Assembly (NCBI GenBank): GCA_002917775.1
Contig: KZ627147.1
Span: 484,843-548,842, forward strand
DNA: 64,000 bases
From: Glaciozyma antarctica PI12
Taxonomy: Eukaryota; Basidiomycota; Microbotryomycetes; Kriegeriales; Camptobasidiaceae
Reading direction: 5' to 3'
Shown piece after piece: positions 1 to 12,507 of the stretch. Within the stretch, counting starts at the first letter, position 1; the number at the start of each line of letters is the position of its first letter. The position numbers and the translations under genes were made by a program. Under the pieces are notes generated by a model that worked only from the letters and a program-made list of their open reading frames with translations, made no database searches and was not told where the DNA came from.

Positions 1-355
1 AACGCTGGAGACACGACGCCTTTAGCTTTGAAACCCATTAAGAGGGCAGGAACTCACTCTCGTCCGCCCTGACGACGTGGAAGTAGGTCAAGATGTTGAG
101 GGGAGCAGCCCTCTTCTCGAGACCGAGCTTCCGACTCTGCTGGATCCTCCCAACGCTGTTGGCGCTATAATCCGATGTCAGCGTTCCAAATACGAGCGAA
201 ATGATGTTGCGGACTCACATGAGCGCTTCGACGTCAATGTCAACGACGTTGCTCGTTCCGCAAGTCCGTGGGTTGGGAACCGCTGCCTGCGGAGCAGGAG
301 CAGCTGAGATGAGGGTCGCGAGGAGCAAGCTGATCGTCGAGATGCGAAAAAGCAT
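1..355 (-). CDS. Secreted M43-type zinc metalloprotease, N-terminal part (cut by window edge)
   Basis: The minus-strand ATG at 355 opens a signal peptide (MLFRISTISLLLATLISAA) followed by a Pro/Ala stretch and the motif NPRTCG, which also opens the prodomain of the other proteases in this window. An intron with a GTGAGT donor follows the codons VEALM. The next exon reads [16 protein letters not shown], equivalent to the start of the catalytic region in the paralog at 1278-2751. The zinc motif and C-terminus lie outside the window. By homology to the neighbouring copies this would be a pappalysin-like (M43B) endopeptidase secreted through the ER. It is nearly identical in layout to its neighbour, so the two are probably a recent tandem pair. 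The family assignment rests on the paralog, because no catalytic residue is visible here. Confidence 0.75.
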
Positions 356-1277
356 GTCGGTGAATAGGATAAGTCAAGAGAAGAGAGCAGAGAAGAGGGA
401 GGTGCTCGAGCAAAGCCTTCGCAAGGTGCGAGGGAGCTAGTGTCGCCGTGGCGGCTCTCTCGGCCACCAGAAGCTGAACCCGTGCCCACCGCAGGATTAG
501 TGAGCGTAGATAGCAACGCTCAAACTCTACACGAGAGCTGCCAAGGCGGCTGGCGTCCGCGCGGTGGGAAGATTGCGAAGCCTTGGCTGGTACCGGAGAG
601 CGGGGAAGCAACATTGCGAGTGATAGAGAAAAGCTCAGGGTCGCAGGTCGAAACGCCTCGGCAGCTCTGTTATCAACCAGCACGTCAGGGAGAACAGCAA
701 CTGGCTGGCGGGGCAAGATCTCCCAGCCGACCGAGCCAGCCTGGGGCGAAGCGCTCCCGGCCTCCGCCATCGCCACCGCCACTCCACACGGGGTGTCCAC
801 CAACCGACCCGCGATGCTCAATTCTCGTAAAACGTGATTTCGACTGCGAGCGAGCGAGGTGACGAGCAATCTCGAGAAATGTAAAAAGTGTCTCCGAGAA
901 AGGCCGGTGGGGCCAGCGCATCAGCGTCGCCGGCGGGTTGGTTGGCGCCAGCAAGCACGAAATGCTCGCAGGCGTAAAGGTGAGAGTGGCCTAGACGCAG
1001 TCGTGTAGAAGCATGAGTCAAGGAACTTGAAGCTCCTGGGAGTCTTTTCTCGATTCTAGTCCAGCCCGAGTACTTCTCCTTTCGAGAGCATCATGCATGG
1101 TGATTCCTACTTCATTCATTTCATACCGCGAGTCTTCGTTATCCTTTCTCCCCGTTAAATAACCTCGACAACAACAATCCCGTCTCGCTCCTCCGAGTCT
1201 TCGCACGCACTCAACCTGCTCCAACATCCCTCGCCCTAATCCATTCCCTCCCTCTTTTACCGTGACGCAGCTTCCGT
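356..1277. other. Intergenic, 5' of the first protease and 3' of the second
   Basis: No coding region with family similarity or a convincing spliced frame is visible. It should contain the promoter of the edge protease and the 3' UTR of the next one. Confidence 0.5.
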
Positions 1278-2751
1278 TCAAAGGCCACGGTACTGGCGAA
1301 CCTGAGCAAGCATACGATCGGCTTGACCTGCGCGTCAAAGAAGGCGTCAGCGGCGTCCAAAGCAATCCATTCCGGCAGCGAGAGGACTCACCGAGACTGA
1401 AGCGGTCCATGCAAGAGTCGTAAGAGTAGTCCATGTAGTTCGTAACGGGATCTAGTCCAGCGGAACGAGGGCAGGTGTCCCTCTGATTGACGAATGGGTC
1501 AGCGAAGGAGCTGAGGAAGGGAGGGGGAGAGAGAGCTCACGTTGACGGGGCATCCGGAGGCGGGGCTGAGAAGAGCTGGTTAGCATCGAGAGCGAGGATG
1601 GAAATTGAGGGAGAAAGCGTACGAGGCTTCAGCCTGAGATCAGCGAAGAGAAAGTCAGTTCATGATCGGCGCAGAGCTCGGTAGCGAGAAACTTACAGGA
1701 GTGTCGGAAACGTAGTCACCGCTTCCGTTGCATCCTCCTACAAACGAGATCAGTAGGTGTACGTTCGAAAAAAGAGGAATGCGAAGCTCACCCTGGAAAG
1801 TGTGGTAGAGACCGAGCCAGTGACCAGCCTCGTGAGTCACCGTCTTGCCCTGGTTGTAGTTGGCCGTGGTCCCTCCAGGGAGCGATGAGAACAGGTTGAC
1901 GATACCGTCGTCCTTGGGCCTGCTCGCGTAGCTCGAAGGAAACGTCGCGTAACCGAGGAGTCCTGCTCCTGAGCCAGCTTTGAAGCCGACGGTGTAGAGG
2001 TTAAGAGCTCCCGCACCTCCCTGGCGCAGGGCAGCCTTCATCGCGGTTTGCTGCGTGCTGGAGGATGGACGTCAGCCAGGGGATTTTGTGAGTGTACGAG
2101 GGGATTGAGACGCACTTGCCAGGACCAGCGTTGGCGAACCAGTCGGCGTTCGTGGTACGCGTGAGGTTGGCGAGGCTGAAGGAAGAAGACGTGAGTTGCG
2201 AGATTTCGAGATTCCACCGAGGACGACGTACCTGAACGTGAAGCCGTAACCCGCATCTGCGAGCAGGAAAGAAGCGTTAGTTGAGCTCGACTCAAGCACC
2301 AGGAACCTGCGACGCACAGTTGCTGTTGAGCGTCGCCATCTGCGCGTCGACCTGGGTCTGAGGAACGTTTCCTCCAGCGACGGCTAAATCACGCAAATCT
2401 CGTCAGTTAGCGAGCTCTAAAACAACGAACGGTACTCACTGGTATCCGCCCTGACGACGTGGAAGTAAGTGACGATGTTCAGGGCAGCGGCCCTCTTCTC
2501 GAGACCCAGCTTCCGTCCTCGCTGAATCTTTCCAACACCGTTGGCACTACAAGTAGGAGGTCAGCATGCTTCACGAGGTGGGAAAACAAAGGGATCGTAA
2601 ACGTTTAAACGCACATGAGGGCCTCGACGTCCGGATCGACCGCATTGCTCGATCCACAAGTACGAGGGTTTCCCACTGCTGCCTGAGGAGGAGGAGCAGC
2701 GGAGACGACGGAAGCGAGGAGGAGCGTGATAGCAGGGATAGAAAAGAGCAT
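1278..2751 (-). CDS. Secreted M43-type (pappalysin-like) zinc metalloprotease
   Basis: ATG at 2751 gives a signal peptide ([19 protein letters not shown]), then NPRTCG, then a catalytic domain built from many short exons. The metzincin zinc site [13 protein letters not shown] (HExxHxxGxxH) lies near 1800-1850. Downstream come the Cys-containing [13 protein letters not shown] segment, the DTCP motif and [13 protein letters not shown], which supplies the family Met-turn. The last exon ends in QYRGL and stops at 1278-1280. The protein should be a secreted Zn endopeptidase of MEROPS M43B, the family of Coccidioides MEP1, active outside the cell. All catalytic residues are present and each intron has GT-AG ends where I checked. 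It is adjacent to another copy at the left edge and similar to the array at 19-27 kb. Its substrate cannot be read from the sequence. Confidence 0.88.
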
Positions 2752-3562
2752 GTCGAACGAGGCGTAAGGTAAGGAGAAGAGAGCAGCGGGAGACGAGGTC
2801 CTCTACTCCTCGAGCGATGCCTGTGCGAAAGGCGCTAGTGTTCTACACGGCCGAGACTCGCAGGCACTCCCGTACTCTCTCAACGGTCGAGTACAGATAG
2901 CGAGGCGGGAAGTGGCCAAGGCTCCACCGCGCTGCCTGGACAGCTGGAGCCAGCCGAAAGCGGGAAGAGCGAATCTCCAGATCGCGATAACCCAATAGAA
3001 CGGGGCGCCGCAAAATGGTAAATGTAAGCAATGTGAGATCGGCTGAGGTGCACGTCGACGCACATCGCTCGAGGGGTCAGCACTGGAAGCGAGGCACGAG
3101 CTGATTCGGGCGGGCGGACGGGCTGAGCTCCAGGTCCCCGCCCTCAAGGAACCGTCGACGTGTCGTCCCGCCATCACCCCGGTGTGCGTGCCGCTCTGTC
3201 CGCGCGCTCGAGATGTTTTGTGCGCGCGCAAGAGTCGTGAGCAGGTGGCGCTGGGAGATGCAAGTTGGAGAGGGCGACGTGGCGCATTCGAGGAGCAGCT
3301 GAGGGCGGGGGTCGAAGACGCAGGCACGCCGACCGTGTCGTGCTGAGAGGTATTTTGCAAGGCAAAGAACCACTCGTGCTGTTGACCAGGAGGAGTGGGA
3401 GGAGACAGTCGGAAGAGACGGCGCCGCAAGTTCAACTCTGCGTCTTTCGTGCCTTCGCGCCTGCTCCTCCCCCTCTCGCACACAGAAACCGCTCTTCGTC
3501 ACTTCTCCCTTGCTCTCCACTCTCACGCACACCAGCCCACTCCTCTCCCAAAAACATAGTGT
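2752..3562. other. Intergenic, GC-rich
   Basis: This spacer lies between the start of the M43 gene (minus) and the 3' end of the aspartic protease (minus). It probably holds the M43 promoter. No gene or repeat is supported here. Confidence 0.5.
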
Positions 3563-5511
3563 CTATATCACTCCTACGCCCACAGCACGCCCCACCCCCA
3601 CACCCAGCAACGCCACCCACCCTCCCACCACTCTCACCGCCCCCGAGACGTCCGTCCTACTAACCGTCTGCCCCGCCTCGATCGCCGTCGTAACCGTATT
3701 CGCCGGAACCTGCGTCTCGAACACTCCCTCGGGCCCAAAGATGCCCCCAGGGAGTCCAGTGAGGTTCCCGTACCCTCGCGTGGTGTTGTGCGAGGAGGTG
3801 CCGTTGGAGAGGAGGGCGAAACCAACGGAGGGTGGGGAGGCGCGGTAGACTGAGTAGACGTTTTTGAGGAATGCGGCGCCGATCTGGGGAGGGCGTTAGC
3901 GGGGTAGGGAGAGGGAGCGAGCGACGTACGACCCAGGAGATGCGAGAGGTTGAGGAGAGGGAGAGGTCGAAGAAGGCGCCTAGGCAGGTGGAGACGTTGT
4001 TGGTGCTTCCGAAAGCGCCGAGGTTGAAGTCGTCCGAGGTCATGTTGTAAAACTGCGTTCGAGAGATCAGCGCCTGCTTTCAAGCGAAGCGAGAAACGTA
4101 CGACTCCACCATACGCCATGCTGATATTAACTTTCGACTCGCAAGGATACGAGTAGTAACCTGCCGGCGCGCATCAGCTCCCTCCCTCCTCACGACCGAA
4201 GCAGGACTCACCAACATAATCCCCCGTCGCCGGCGCCGCCCCCGGAATCATCGCATACAAACTCCTAATCACCGCCGCCGGTCCCCCAATCAACGTCGTC
4301 CCCGTGTCAATCGCCACATTCCCTCTCCCCTCAGTCACATTCGTCCCATTCACCCTCACCCCTTCCAGCGGAATGAGCCAATAGCTCTCCTGCCTCTCCG
4401 GTATCGGAACGTAGTTGATTTCGCCCTCGTACAGGCTTTCGTTGAGGTACCCGAGCGTGAGAGATCCGCCGGGTTCGACGGAGGCGGCGGTGGAGATGTT
4501 GGAGAAGCGGGTGAGGTAGAAGGCGAAACCGGGGAAGGGGAGGACGCCGGCTTGAAAAAGGTTCTGCCAGAAGGGTGTCACGCCGGACGCAGCGAGGGTT
4601 TGGAATCCGAGACCTGCGAGAATGGGAGTCAGGAGTGCTCAGAGAGGAGGAGGAGGGACGAACCCAGGAGTCCTGAGATGTTCCCGCTTAGAAGACCAGT
4701 CGAGACGGTGTCGACGAGCGCGTAGCCTTGAGAGCTAACGTTGTACCCGCCGAGGCTGACGAAATCCTGCCAGACGTCGCCGCTCGCAGAACCGCTGCCG
4801 TACCGAACGCTGAATGCGCTCTCCGTGTCAAAGGCGCTAGTTGAGGCTGAGACGTTCAGGGTGGGAATGTCGGTGCAGCCGGTCAGGTCTGTGCAGGCTG
4901 ATGAGGCGATCCAGAGATCGGCGGAACTGCGACGCGAGGCTGTCAGCGAGGTCGAGCGCAGGGATGTAGCGGTGGAAACGAACCCGGTATCGAGGATGAC
5001 GTTCATATACTGTGGAGGAACTCCCACGCCTACTTGCGCAAAGTACTCACTGCGAGCGAGGTCGCCCGATCAGCACCGACCCTCGGAGTCTCCGCCAACG
5101 AAACGACACTCACAGATCCGCCTCAAAATTCGACACCTGCACTAGCCCCACCATGTTCCCCGGCAGCGTCGTATTCGCACTGCTCGCCGCCGCTGCCGTC
5201 GCCGTTCCCGTCGCCGTCGCCGTCGCCGCTCCCACTCCCGCCGTACTGAGCGCCGTCTCCGCCCTCCTCTCTCTCCGCACCTCTCCCTCCGGCCCATATT
5301 TCCCCTGCATCCTCCCCTTCTCCCTTAATGCCCAGGACCTCACGCCTTCGGGATCTGCGCGCCGGTTGTGGTGATGGAGGGGGAGGTGGAAGCCGCCGTG
5401 AGGTGGGGCTGCTGAAAGGGTTTCGGCGGGGGCGGGGGTGCAGAAGGCGGTGGAGGTGAGGAGGGAGAGGAGGAAGAGGAGGGGGAGGGGTGGGCGTGAG
5501 GAGGATCGCAT
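3563..5511 (-). CDS. Pepsin-type aspartic protease (A1), probably GPI-anchored
   Basis: ATG at 5511 begins a signal peptide (MRSSSRPPLPLLFLLSLLT) and a propeptide carrying an Ala/Thr dipeptide run at about 5190-5230. The first catalytic motif, DTGSADLW, is created by splicing across an intron around 4930-4990. The second, IDTGTTLIGGPA, lies near 4290. The flap region SVRYGSGSASGDVWQD is present. The C-terminus, after GQTVSRTDVSGA, is a hydrophobic Val/Gly-rich tail ending at the stop at 3563-3565, as expected for GPI attachment. It should act like yapsins or other cell-surface fungal aspartyl proteases, processing secreted or wall proteins. Both catalytic Asp residues are present and the frame is intact through about six exons. 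The GPI anchor is inferred from tail hydrophobicity only. Confidence 0.88.
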
Positions 5512-6555
5512 GGGAGGAAAGGGGAGGTGGTCGAGAGGGCTCCTGTGGACTGCGCGCACGCGGAGAGGTCGGCGCTCCCGAGGAGGTTGTAAAAGGGATG
5601 GGGTGAGGTGCGCTAGAGGGGGTAAAGGGAGAAAGAAGGTCAGCGCCGTCGTCGATGGAAGCTTGAGAAGCTGAACTGTCAAGACGCAACAGCACCTCCC
5701 TCGCGCCAGCAAAGACTCCACGTCTGAGACGGCTACCGCACCGCTCTTCCCCAGCTGCCTGTACCGTCCCTCCCTCTGCCATTTCTTTCCACCATTCCCC
5801 GGAACCAGGGCTAGCCTGCAGAAGTGGCACTCACGCGAAAGAAGATGAAGAGTTGGCGGCGATTCCTTCAGTCGGGGTCCTTCGAAAAGAGTGTGCCGAG
5901 GCGGGAGAAGAGCTGTGGACCTGCGTAGACGAGATTAGCTTCTCCTCGAGGTCTCGAGAAGCCACCGTGTTGCAGCGCAGTCTAGCAGCAGCACCTCCTT
6001 CGGGTCAACGGCTTCAAAGGCAGGCCCCCGCTTCTCTGCCCCACGCCACCCTCTCCCAATTCTCACTCCCGTCTTGCCTTGAGCCAACGCCACTCACCTC
6101 TGAACCAACCCGCGATGATCTCTTTCCAAGACGGCCTGGCGCGCAAACGAGGACGCTGTGAGCTTTGACGAGGGCGACGGCGGGAGGAGCGTGAGCAAGC
6201 TGGGTGTGAGGACGGGCTGACGAGGCGGAGGAGTGAGTTCAGCCCTGGGTAGGAAGGAGAGAAGGAGGCAGGAGACGAGCCAAGGCCAAGAGACTCGAAC
6301 AGAATGCGCAGTTCCTCGTTCCCCGCTCAGCCTGGGGGGCTCGTATTTACTGCAGCGAACACTTCCCGTGTTTACTACAGTGTAGCATATCACGTACGCT
6401 GTAGAGAAGGGTCCACTTGAGACCACCGAAAGCGCACATTCCGAGCGAACCTGGCTCGCAACCTGGAACGCCGAACAAGACGGCCCACCAGATGCTGCCT
6501 CATATCATAAGAAGGGTATGCGAAATGCAAACAGAATGGTATCTAAACAACGTCC
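5512..6555. other. Intergenic region of about 1 kb
   Basis: It lies upstream of the aspartic protease and downstream of dynactin (both minus). An AT-richer stretch near 6345-6400 contains two TTTACTRCAG copies. Nothing else is supported. Confidence 0.45.
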
Positions 6556-9500
6556 TTAAACCCCCACCAACGCCACCGGTCTCATCGCCCAAAGCTTGTC
6601 GACCCTCCTCCCCAAACTCCTCACCCTCTCCTTCTCCGCCCACCACTGATTCTCCGGCCTCCTCGCACTCGGCCCCCACTTGCCTCCCGTTCGAACGAGG
6701 GAGAGGTCCACGACTCTCGGCGTCGCAGAGAGCACTCGAGCTTCCCTGAGAAGGAGTTTCGACTCGGCAGCGAACGCCCGACGAACGATGTCGGGGTCTG
6801 AAGAGGGGGGCGTGGGGAGGGAGGGAAGGCCGGTGGGTTCGGGTAGAGGGAGAGGGAGGGAGTAGGTGGGTAGAGCGTCGAGGGTTGCGAGGAGGTCTTG
6901 AGATTTGAGGTACGAGTTCTCGGAGCGAAGGAAACGAACGGCACCGCGTAGGGCGTCGATCTGCTCGATGAGTCGAGAGGTCTCCATGTTGCCTTCGTAG
7001 CTGACGATTTCGCCTTCTCCTGGCGCAGGCGTCGTCCCTAGTCGCAAAGTCAGCGACGGCGCGCGAGGTGAAGAAGGAGGGACGCACCTTGCTTATCGGC
7101 GACAGAAGCGCTCTGCTTGAGCTTATTGTTCTCCTGCTCCATCGTATCGAGATCCCCCTGAAGCGTCTCAATCGCTTCCTCGTACGCCCGTTCCTGCTTC
7201 TTGGACTTGACGAGCTCGCCCTCGAGTTCCGTAATCGCTTCCGCCTGCTTCTTGACCGACTCCATCCGCTTCTCCATCAACTCGATCTTGACCGCGCTCT
7301 CCTGGTACGATTGATCCTATCGCACGAAAGTGAGTCAGCGGAGTTCGAATAACCGCACGAGAGGAACGAACCTTGGTTCGCATCTCGCGCACGAGGTCCC
7401 GCATCTCCTCGTTAAGCTTGACGACCTTTCGTTCCGCATCTCCATTGATCGCCGCATTCGACTGCAACTCCTTGACCCTCTCAATCCACGGCGGCGCATA
7501 TGCCACTGCTCTCGCATCAGCCATGCTCTCTCAACGAGCCGAAACGACAACTCACACTTGAGCACATGCTCCGGATCGATAGCCGCCGCCAACGTCGTTC
7601 CGATATCCTGCGAAAGCTGGCCCAGTAACGCGCTGATCTCGTCCAGTGGTCGCGGCGTCTGCTTTCCTAGCTCGGTCGCAGCTACTTCTTGAGCGATAGC
7701 GAGGATAGTGGTGACCTGGAAGGGCCGCTTCGAGGTACGGACTTCGGAGCAGTAGTGCGCGATGTCGGATGCGAGCTGCGACGGTGTCAGCAGGGATGGG
7801 TGGGGAGAACGGAGAACGGACCTTGGCGGCGGCGGTGGCGATTGCAGAACTGTTGTAGGCAAGGGTCTCGAAGCCTTGAGCGTGCTCGGCGCTGAGAGCC
7901 GAGGAGTTGGCGACGAGGTCGTCCAGTCTTCGAAGGAGTTTCCTGCAAATCGGGTGTGAGTAGTGGTTCGCGCGAGGAGGGATGGAGGGCGTACTTGGTG
8001 ATGACTTTTGAGTTGCGAGCCTGGTTGACGAGGTGCTGAAGAGGCTTGAACAGCAAGTCGTCGAGGTTGGCATCTCCGATCTCTATGAGGACATCTGCGA
8101 GCGAAAGTCAGCGCTGTACGGCTGTACGAAGGTCGAGAGAGCGAGGAGGCGTACCGGGATCCTTGCTGATCATCGCTAGGGCCTGCTTCGTGAATCCCGC
8201 CGCAGCTGCGATCGTATCAAAGTCGAGATCGAGAGCGGAGATGTACGAGTGCTCTCGCTCAGCGAGGTCGAGCAGAGATTCCTGCAGATGCATCTCCGCC
8301 AGGTGCTCGGCCTGAGCGATGAACCTGCGACAGCCATTAGCAATGCGACATGAAAGAAGAGGAGCACGACGTACCCATCGACCTCGCGACCGCACTCGAC
8401 CTCGCGCAGCTCCTCCTTGCGCAGCGACTCGACGAACGAGTCGATACGCTTCTCCGTCCCCGAGACCTCGTGGTAGATCCTGCCCATCTTGAGGAACAGC
8501 TCCGGGCTGCACCGCTTGAGCTGAGCGGCGAAACGCTTGTTGAGAGCGGAGAGCCGGGCGAGTTTCGCCCGAGTCTGGCGCGTTGAAGATCAGCCTCTGC
8601 ATCAAGAGCTGGAGGCGAACAACTCACCTCGCAGATGCCAACGAGGTTCTCAGGAACGGTAGTGTTGAGGCTCTCGGCGACGTTGTGCTTCTGCTCGATG
8701 ACCATGCTGACGAGATCGGCCTTGTACGCCAGTCGCTCGAAGAAGAGGAGCGACTCGACGGCGTCGCTGTCGTCCTCGAAGAAAGCCGGCAGGAGGTACG
8801 GCTGTGAAGCCACTATCAGCTTCTACCTATACGAAGGGGCAGACGACGAACCTTCATGATGGCCAGGTGCTCGACCGCCTGCATCGCATCGAGCTTGCGC
8901 AGCTCGAGGTCAATCGTCTTGACTTGGCCCTTGAGGACCGACGACTGGAGCTTGAGGTTAAGGTTGAGCATCGCTTGAGATTGGGACGTGAGGGACTGTG
9001 ATTCCGTCTGCTGGCTCGCTTGATGATAGCGGAGTTGCTCGAGGTCACTGCGAAGAAGGATTAGCGACCGCGACTTGGGAGTGGACAAGCACAACGCACC
9101 CTTGAAGGCTGAGGACGAGCTCGCGGAACTGGCCGATGGTAGCCTCGTAGTCGGCGAGACTTTCTTCGAGCGATTCGCCGCGGCGAGTTTGGTCGCGTAG
9201 TTGTAGATCCTTGAGGTCTATAGAGAAGGAGGCGTGAGTAGAAAGCACGACTAGCAGGACCGAGAAAGCTCACCGATCTCCTCCTGCATCTGTCGCTCCG
9301 TCTCAATGTGGTTCTCCTCCAACTCGTCGTTGAGCTCCTTGAGCGCCTCGAGGTCCTCGATGATGCCGTGCATCTCTTCGATTTTCTGCACGAGCAAATC
9401 AGTTGGCGAATTCGAGAAGCTGAGAGCAAGCGCCTACCTCGCTCAGGGTCAGGTTGCGCTCGGTGAGCTGCTCGAGCATGTCCTCGGCTCCCATAGCGTC

Positions 9501-11505
9501 GTCGAGCTGAGCCTTGAGATCCTCGACTTGCTCTTCTGCGCGCTCAAGCTCGACAGCGTTGTTGTCGAACATGGCTGTGCAAGGAATATGAGCTAAAACT
9601 GAGCTGGGAGGGGGAGAAGACGCACATTGGAGATCCGAGGTGAGGTCAAGCTCCTTCTCCAGGTCGGAGATCCTGCGTCGCTGTTCGGCATCGGTCTCGG
9701 AAGTCAAGTCGCGTAGCCTAGTGGGAACGCAGTCAGCGGAAGTTCAACAGATCGTGGCGGCGAACGTACCTAACGAGAGCGTCCTTGAGTCGGTCGTTCT
9801 GCTTCTCGAGTTGTACGAAAGCCAAAGAAGAGCGCGGCTCGTCTCCGCCGTGCGCCAGCTCGTGTTCCCCAGCACCCTCCATGCGAGCTAGCGATACACC
9901 AGTCAGCTCTCGTCTCGCACAGAAAAGGCATCCCAGCTCACCATTCTCGTCTCTCAGCACTGTGACCTCGACCTCAAGCTCCGCGACGCGTTCCTTGACC
10001 GTCTCCAGCGCACTCTCCGCCGCCTCGAATCGCTCTTCCGCGATGTCACTTATCGATGAGACTGATCTCGACTTGGTCCGTGAGGTCTTCGAACTTGGTC
10101 TCGAATGTGTCGCGCTCGGCGGAGAGATCCTTGTTCTGCGCGCAAGGGATCAGCTTCTCCTCGAAATGCCCTGGATTGAACGCGCGCACCTGCTTGCGAA
10201 GGTCCTTGAGCTCCGTCGACATCTCGATGATTTTGGCTGCAGGATCCAGCACGTTAGGTCTCACGGCGTCTGGCGCCAGCAGCAGGGACGCACCTTTGCT
10301 CTTCTCCCGGACCTTGAGCCACTCCTCGGCCTCCTCCTTCAGTCGATCGACCTCCCTCAACCGCTCCCGATCGTCCGCTCTCCGCGCTTCGAGAATCCTG
10401 AGCTTGGCCTGCAGTTCCTCATGCTCCCTCTTCGGTACCGTCTGCGTCCAAGAATCAGCTCCTCCTCGATCCTCTCCGCATGCCACTCACCGCCTCCGCC
10501 AACTTCCTACTCTCAACCGCCTTGAGCGAGAACGGGTCCTCTTTCTCCTCCACTCCCTCCTCCCACATCCCCTCCTCTTCCTCCAGCGGCTCCTCGCTCA
10601 TCAAACTACCCGCAGCACTTAATACCGACCCGCTCGACATCGTCCTCCTCATCCCCGACGCCACAAGCGGTGGAGAGACTACTGCGCTTCTCGCTCTTGG
10701 CGTCGCTACATCCCCTATCGGACGAGCGATACTTGGACCCGCACGAGGAGTCCCTCCGGCCGGAGGAGCGAAGTTGTTAGTCGAAGTCGAGGTAGGGAGC
10801 TTTCGAGGGGAGGAAGGGCGGGGTAGAGCGCGTGGCATAGGTGGAGCGAGTGTTTGGGCGATGGAGAGGCGGGAAAGAGGGCGGGTGGAAGAGGTGGACG
10901 GGGCGGATGGGATGCGAGGGGTCGAGGAGGTGCTGGAGCTGCTGGAGGTAGAGACGGTTCGGGAGGCGAGACGGGGGGCGATGACGGTACTTCTTGTAGG
11001 AGGTTTGGGAGGGGAGGTACTACGCGTGCCGGTGACGGAGGACGGGCGAGAGAGGGTGCTGGTGGGGGGGTCGGACGAGGCGCGTGGAGGTGGTATTGGG
11101 GCGGGAGACGGCGCTGGTGGGGCGGGAGTTGCTGGCGACTAGGGTGCGAGAGGGTGCTCTAGAAGGCGGCTTGGAGGGCGTAGGGGACTGCAAGCGACGG
11201 GGTCAGCTCCACACGACAACAAACAGCAGCAGACGCACCTCATCGCGTATCTCGTCCTCGTCGTTCAGAAGACGGATCTGTACAGGCTTGACAAACATTC
11301 CTCGTCCCTCTGAGCACGTAAAGTACCGCTTCCCGCCTACGCTCCCATCGTTCTTCCCGTTCGCCGCGTCGAGCTCGACGCCGACCCATTTGCCCGCCGC
11401 GAACGAGGTCTGCCCGACGAAGCGGATGATCCCAGGGCCTGCTGCTACTGTTACGCGCGTGTTGAGTTTGAGTACTGCTGGTGGTGTCGAGGTGTTGGCC
11501 GCCAT
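6556..11505 (-). CDS. DCTN1: Dynactin large subunit p150-Glued
   Basis: ATG at 11505 opens a CAP-Gly domain in the first 75 or so residues. It has the conserved hydrophobic core KWVGVELDAANGKNDGS and RYFTCSEGRGMFV; the GKNDG motif binds EB1 or tubulin C-termini. A Ser/Pro/Thr-rich basic linker follows (about 10450-11190), then long coiled coils. Past the middle is the dynactin domain that contacts the Arp1 filament, recognisable near 8640-8810 (YLLPAFFEDDSDAVESLLFF). More coiled coil leads to the C-terminus and the TAA at 6556-6558. The protein tethers dynein to cargo and microtubules. The gene has many short introns, and all segments I followed join in frame. It is the Rhodotorula-type equivalent of Neurospora ro-3 and yeast NIP100. 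Exon borders in the coiled coil were not all verified. Confidence 0.93.
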
Positions 11506-12507
11506 GGTCGGTTGGGAGAGGCGGTGAGGAGGGGTCGTGCGCCTGAAGGAGGAGGGCGTCCTGCAGCCTCAAGACGCGCCGCACGCTTGGTCTGGCAGCG
11601 TTAAGTGGAGAGTTGAGTGAGAAGGACAGGTGAACGTGTTTGTGGGAGGAGATAAAGACGCGAACGGAGCCCGACACTGTTGAGCTGTTCTGGCGGGGAT
11701 CCTGATCGTCCTTGTACCGTCACCTCGTCCTTTGACACGGCTTTCCCGACTCTCTTTAGACGTACAATAAGCTGAAAGGCAGACTGGTAGCCCTGCTGTG
11801 CCCGGCGTGCTTATCCACGGCGCTCCTGCCAGCTCCTGGATCCTCGCACACCTCTTTCTCCGAGAGCGAGGAACAGCAAACCTCTTCTTCGCCTCTGCTC
11901 TGCTCTGCTCTACTCGCACTGCTCCCCGCCTGGTTTTGCTTGCGTCCGTGTTGCAACCTGTGCATCAATTCGCATCTTCCTGCTCTTCGCAACTCTCGCG
12001 TCTCTTAACTCAGCGGCTATCGCAGGAGGTTATAGCGAATTGAATGATACAGGAGCAGCGGGTTGTTCAGAGCAGTTGGAAGCGAGTCTTAGAGTGCTGG
12101 AGGGAGGTTGAGATGCCAGAGCGAAAGCGGAGTGGAAGGAAGGGATTGAGCGCGTCGTCGCTAGCAGGAAAGACGCAGAGAAGAGTCCGCGTGCCTGCAA
12201 GGAACGATAGTACAGCCTCAGGGGTACGAGAGCCGAGGTCAGAGGTGTGGGCTCGAGCGATAGGAGAGCGAGGGGGACGAAGCAGATGATGGCGAGACGG
12301 TCGTCGATTGCTGCTCGTTCTGCGTGTCCACTTCTCCACAACGTGTGTCTCCCGTCTCGTACGTGCGTGTGCGCTCTGGCAGCTCCGTCTTTGGCCTAAC
12401 GCGTCCTGTGGAGCGAGGGTCAGCTTAGCCTCAACACGATCAGTGCCAGCGTACCTCGCACTCCATGGCTCCCCATGCTCATCCAGCACGGTTTCTCTTG
12501 AGATTCC
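11506..12507. other. Intergenic with a minus-strand spliced segment
   Basis: This is the promoter side of dynactin. A textbook minus-strand intron sits at 12406-12454 (GTACGC donor, CTGACC branch, CCACAG acceptor). It is either an intron in the 3' UTR of the CENP-W-like gene or part of a small spliced ORF (ATG 12482, stop 12239-12241, 64 residues). I do not recognise that product. No other gene is supported. Confidence 0.4.

Noticed and set aside
5180-5240. GCCGTC-type trinucleotide repeat as a separate element
   Set aside because: It encodes the Ala/Thr run in the aspartic protease propeptide and needs no other explanation.
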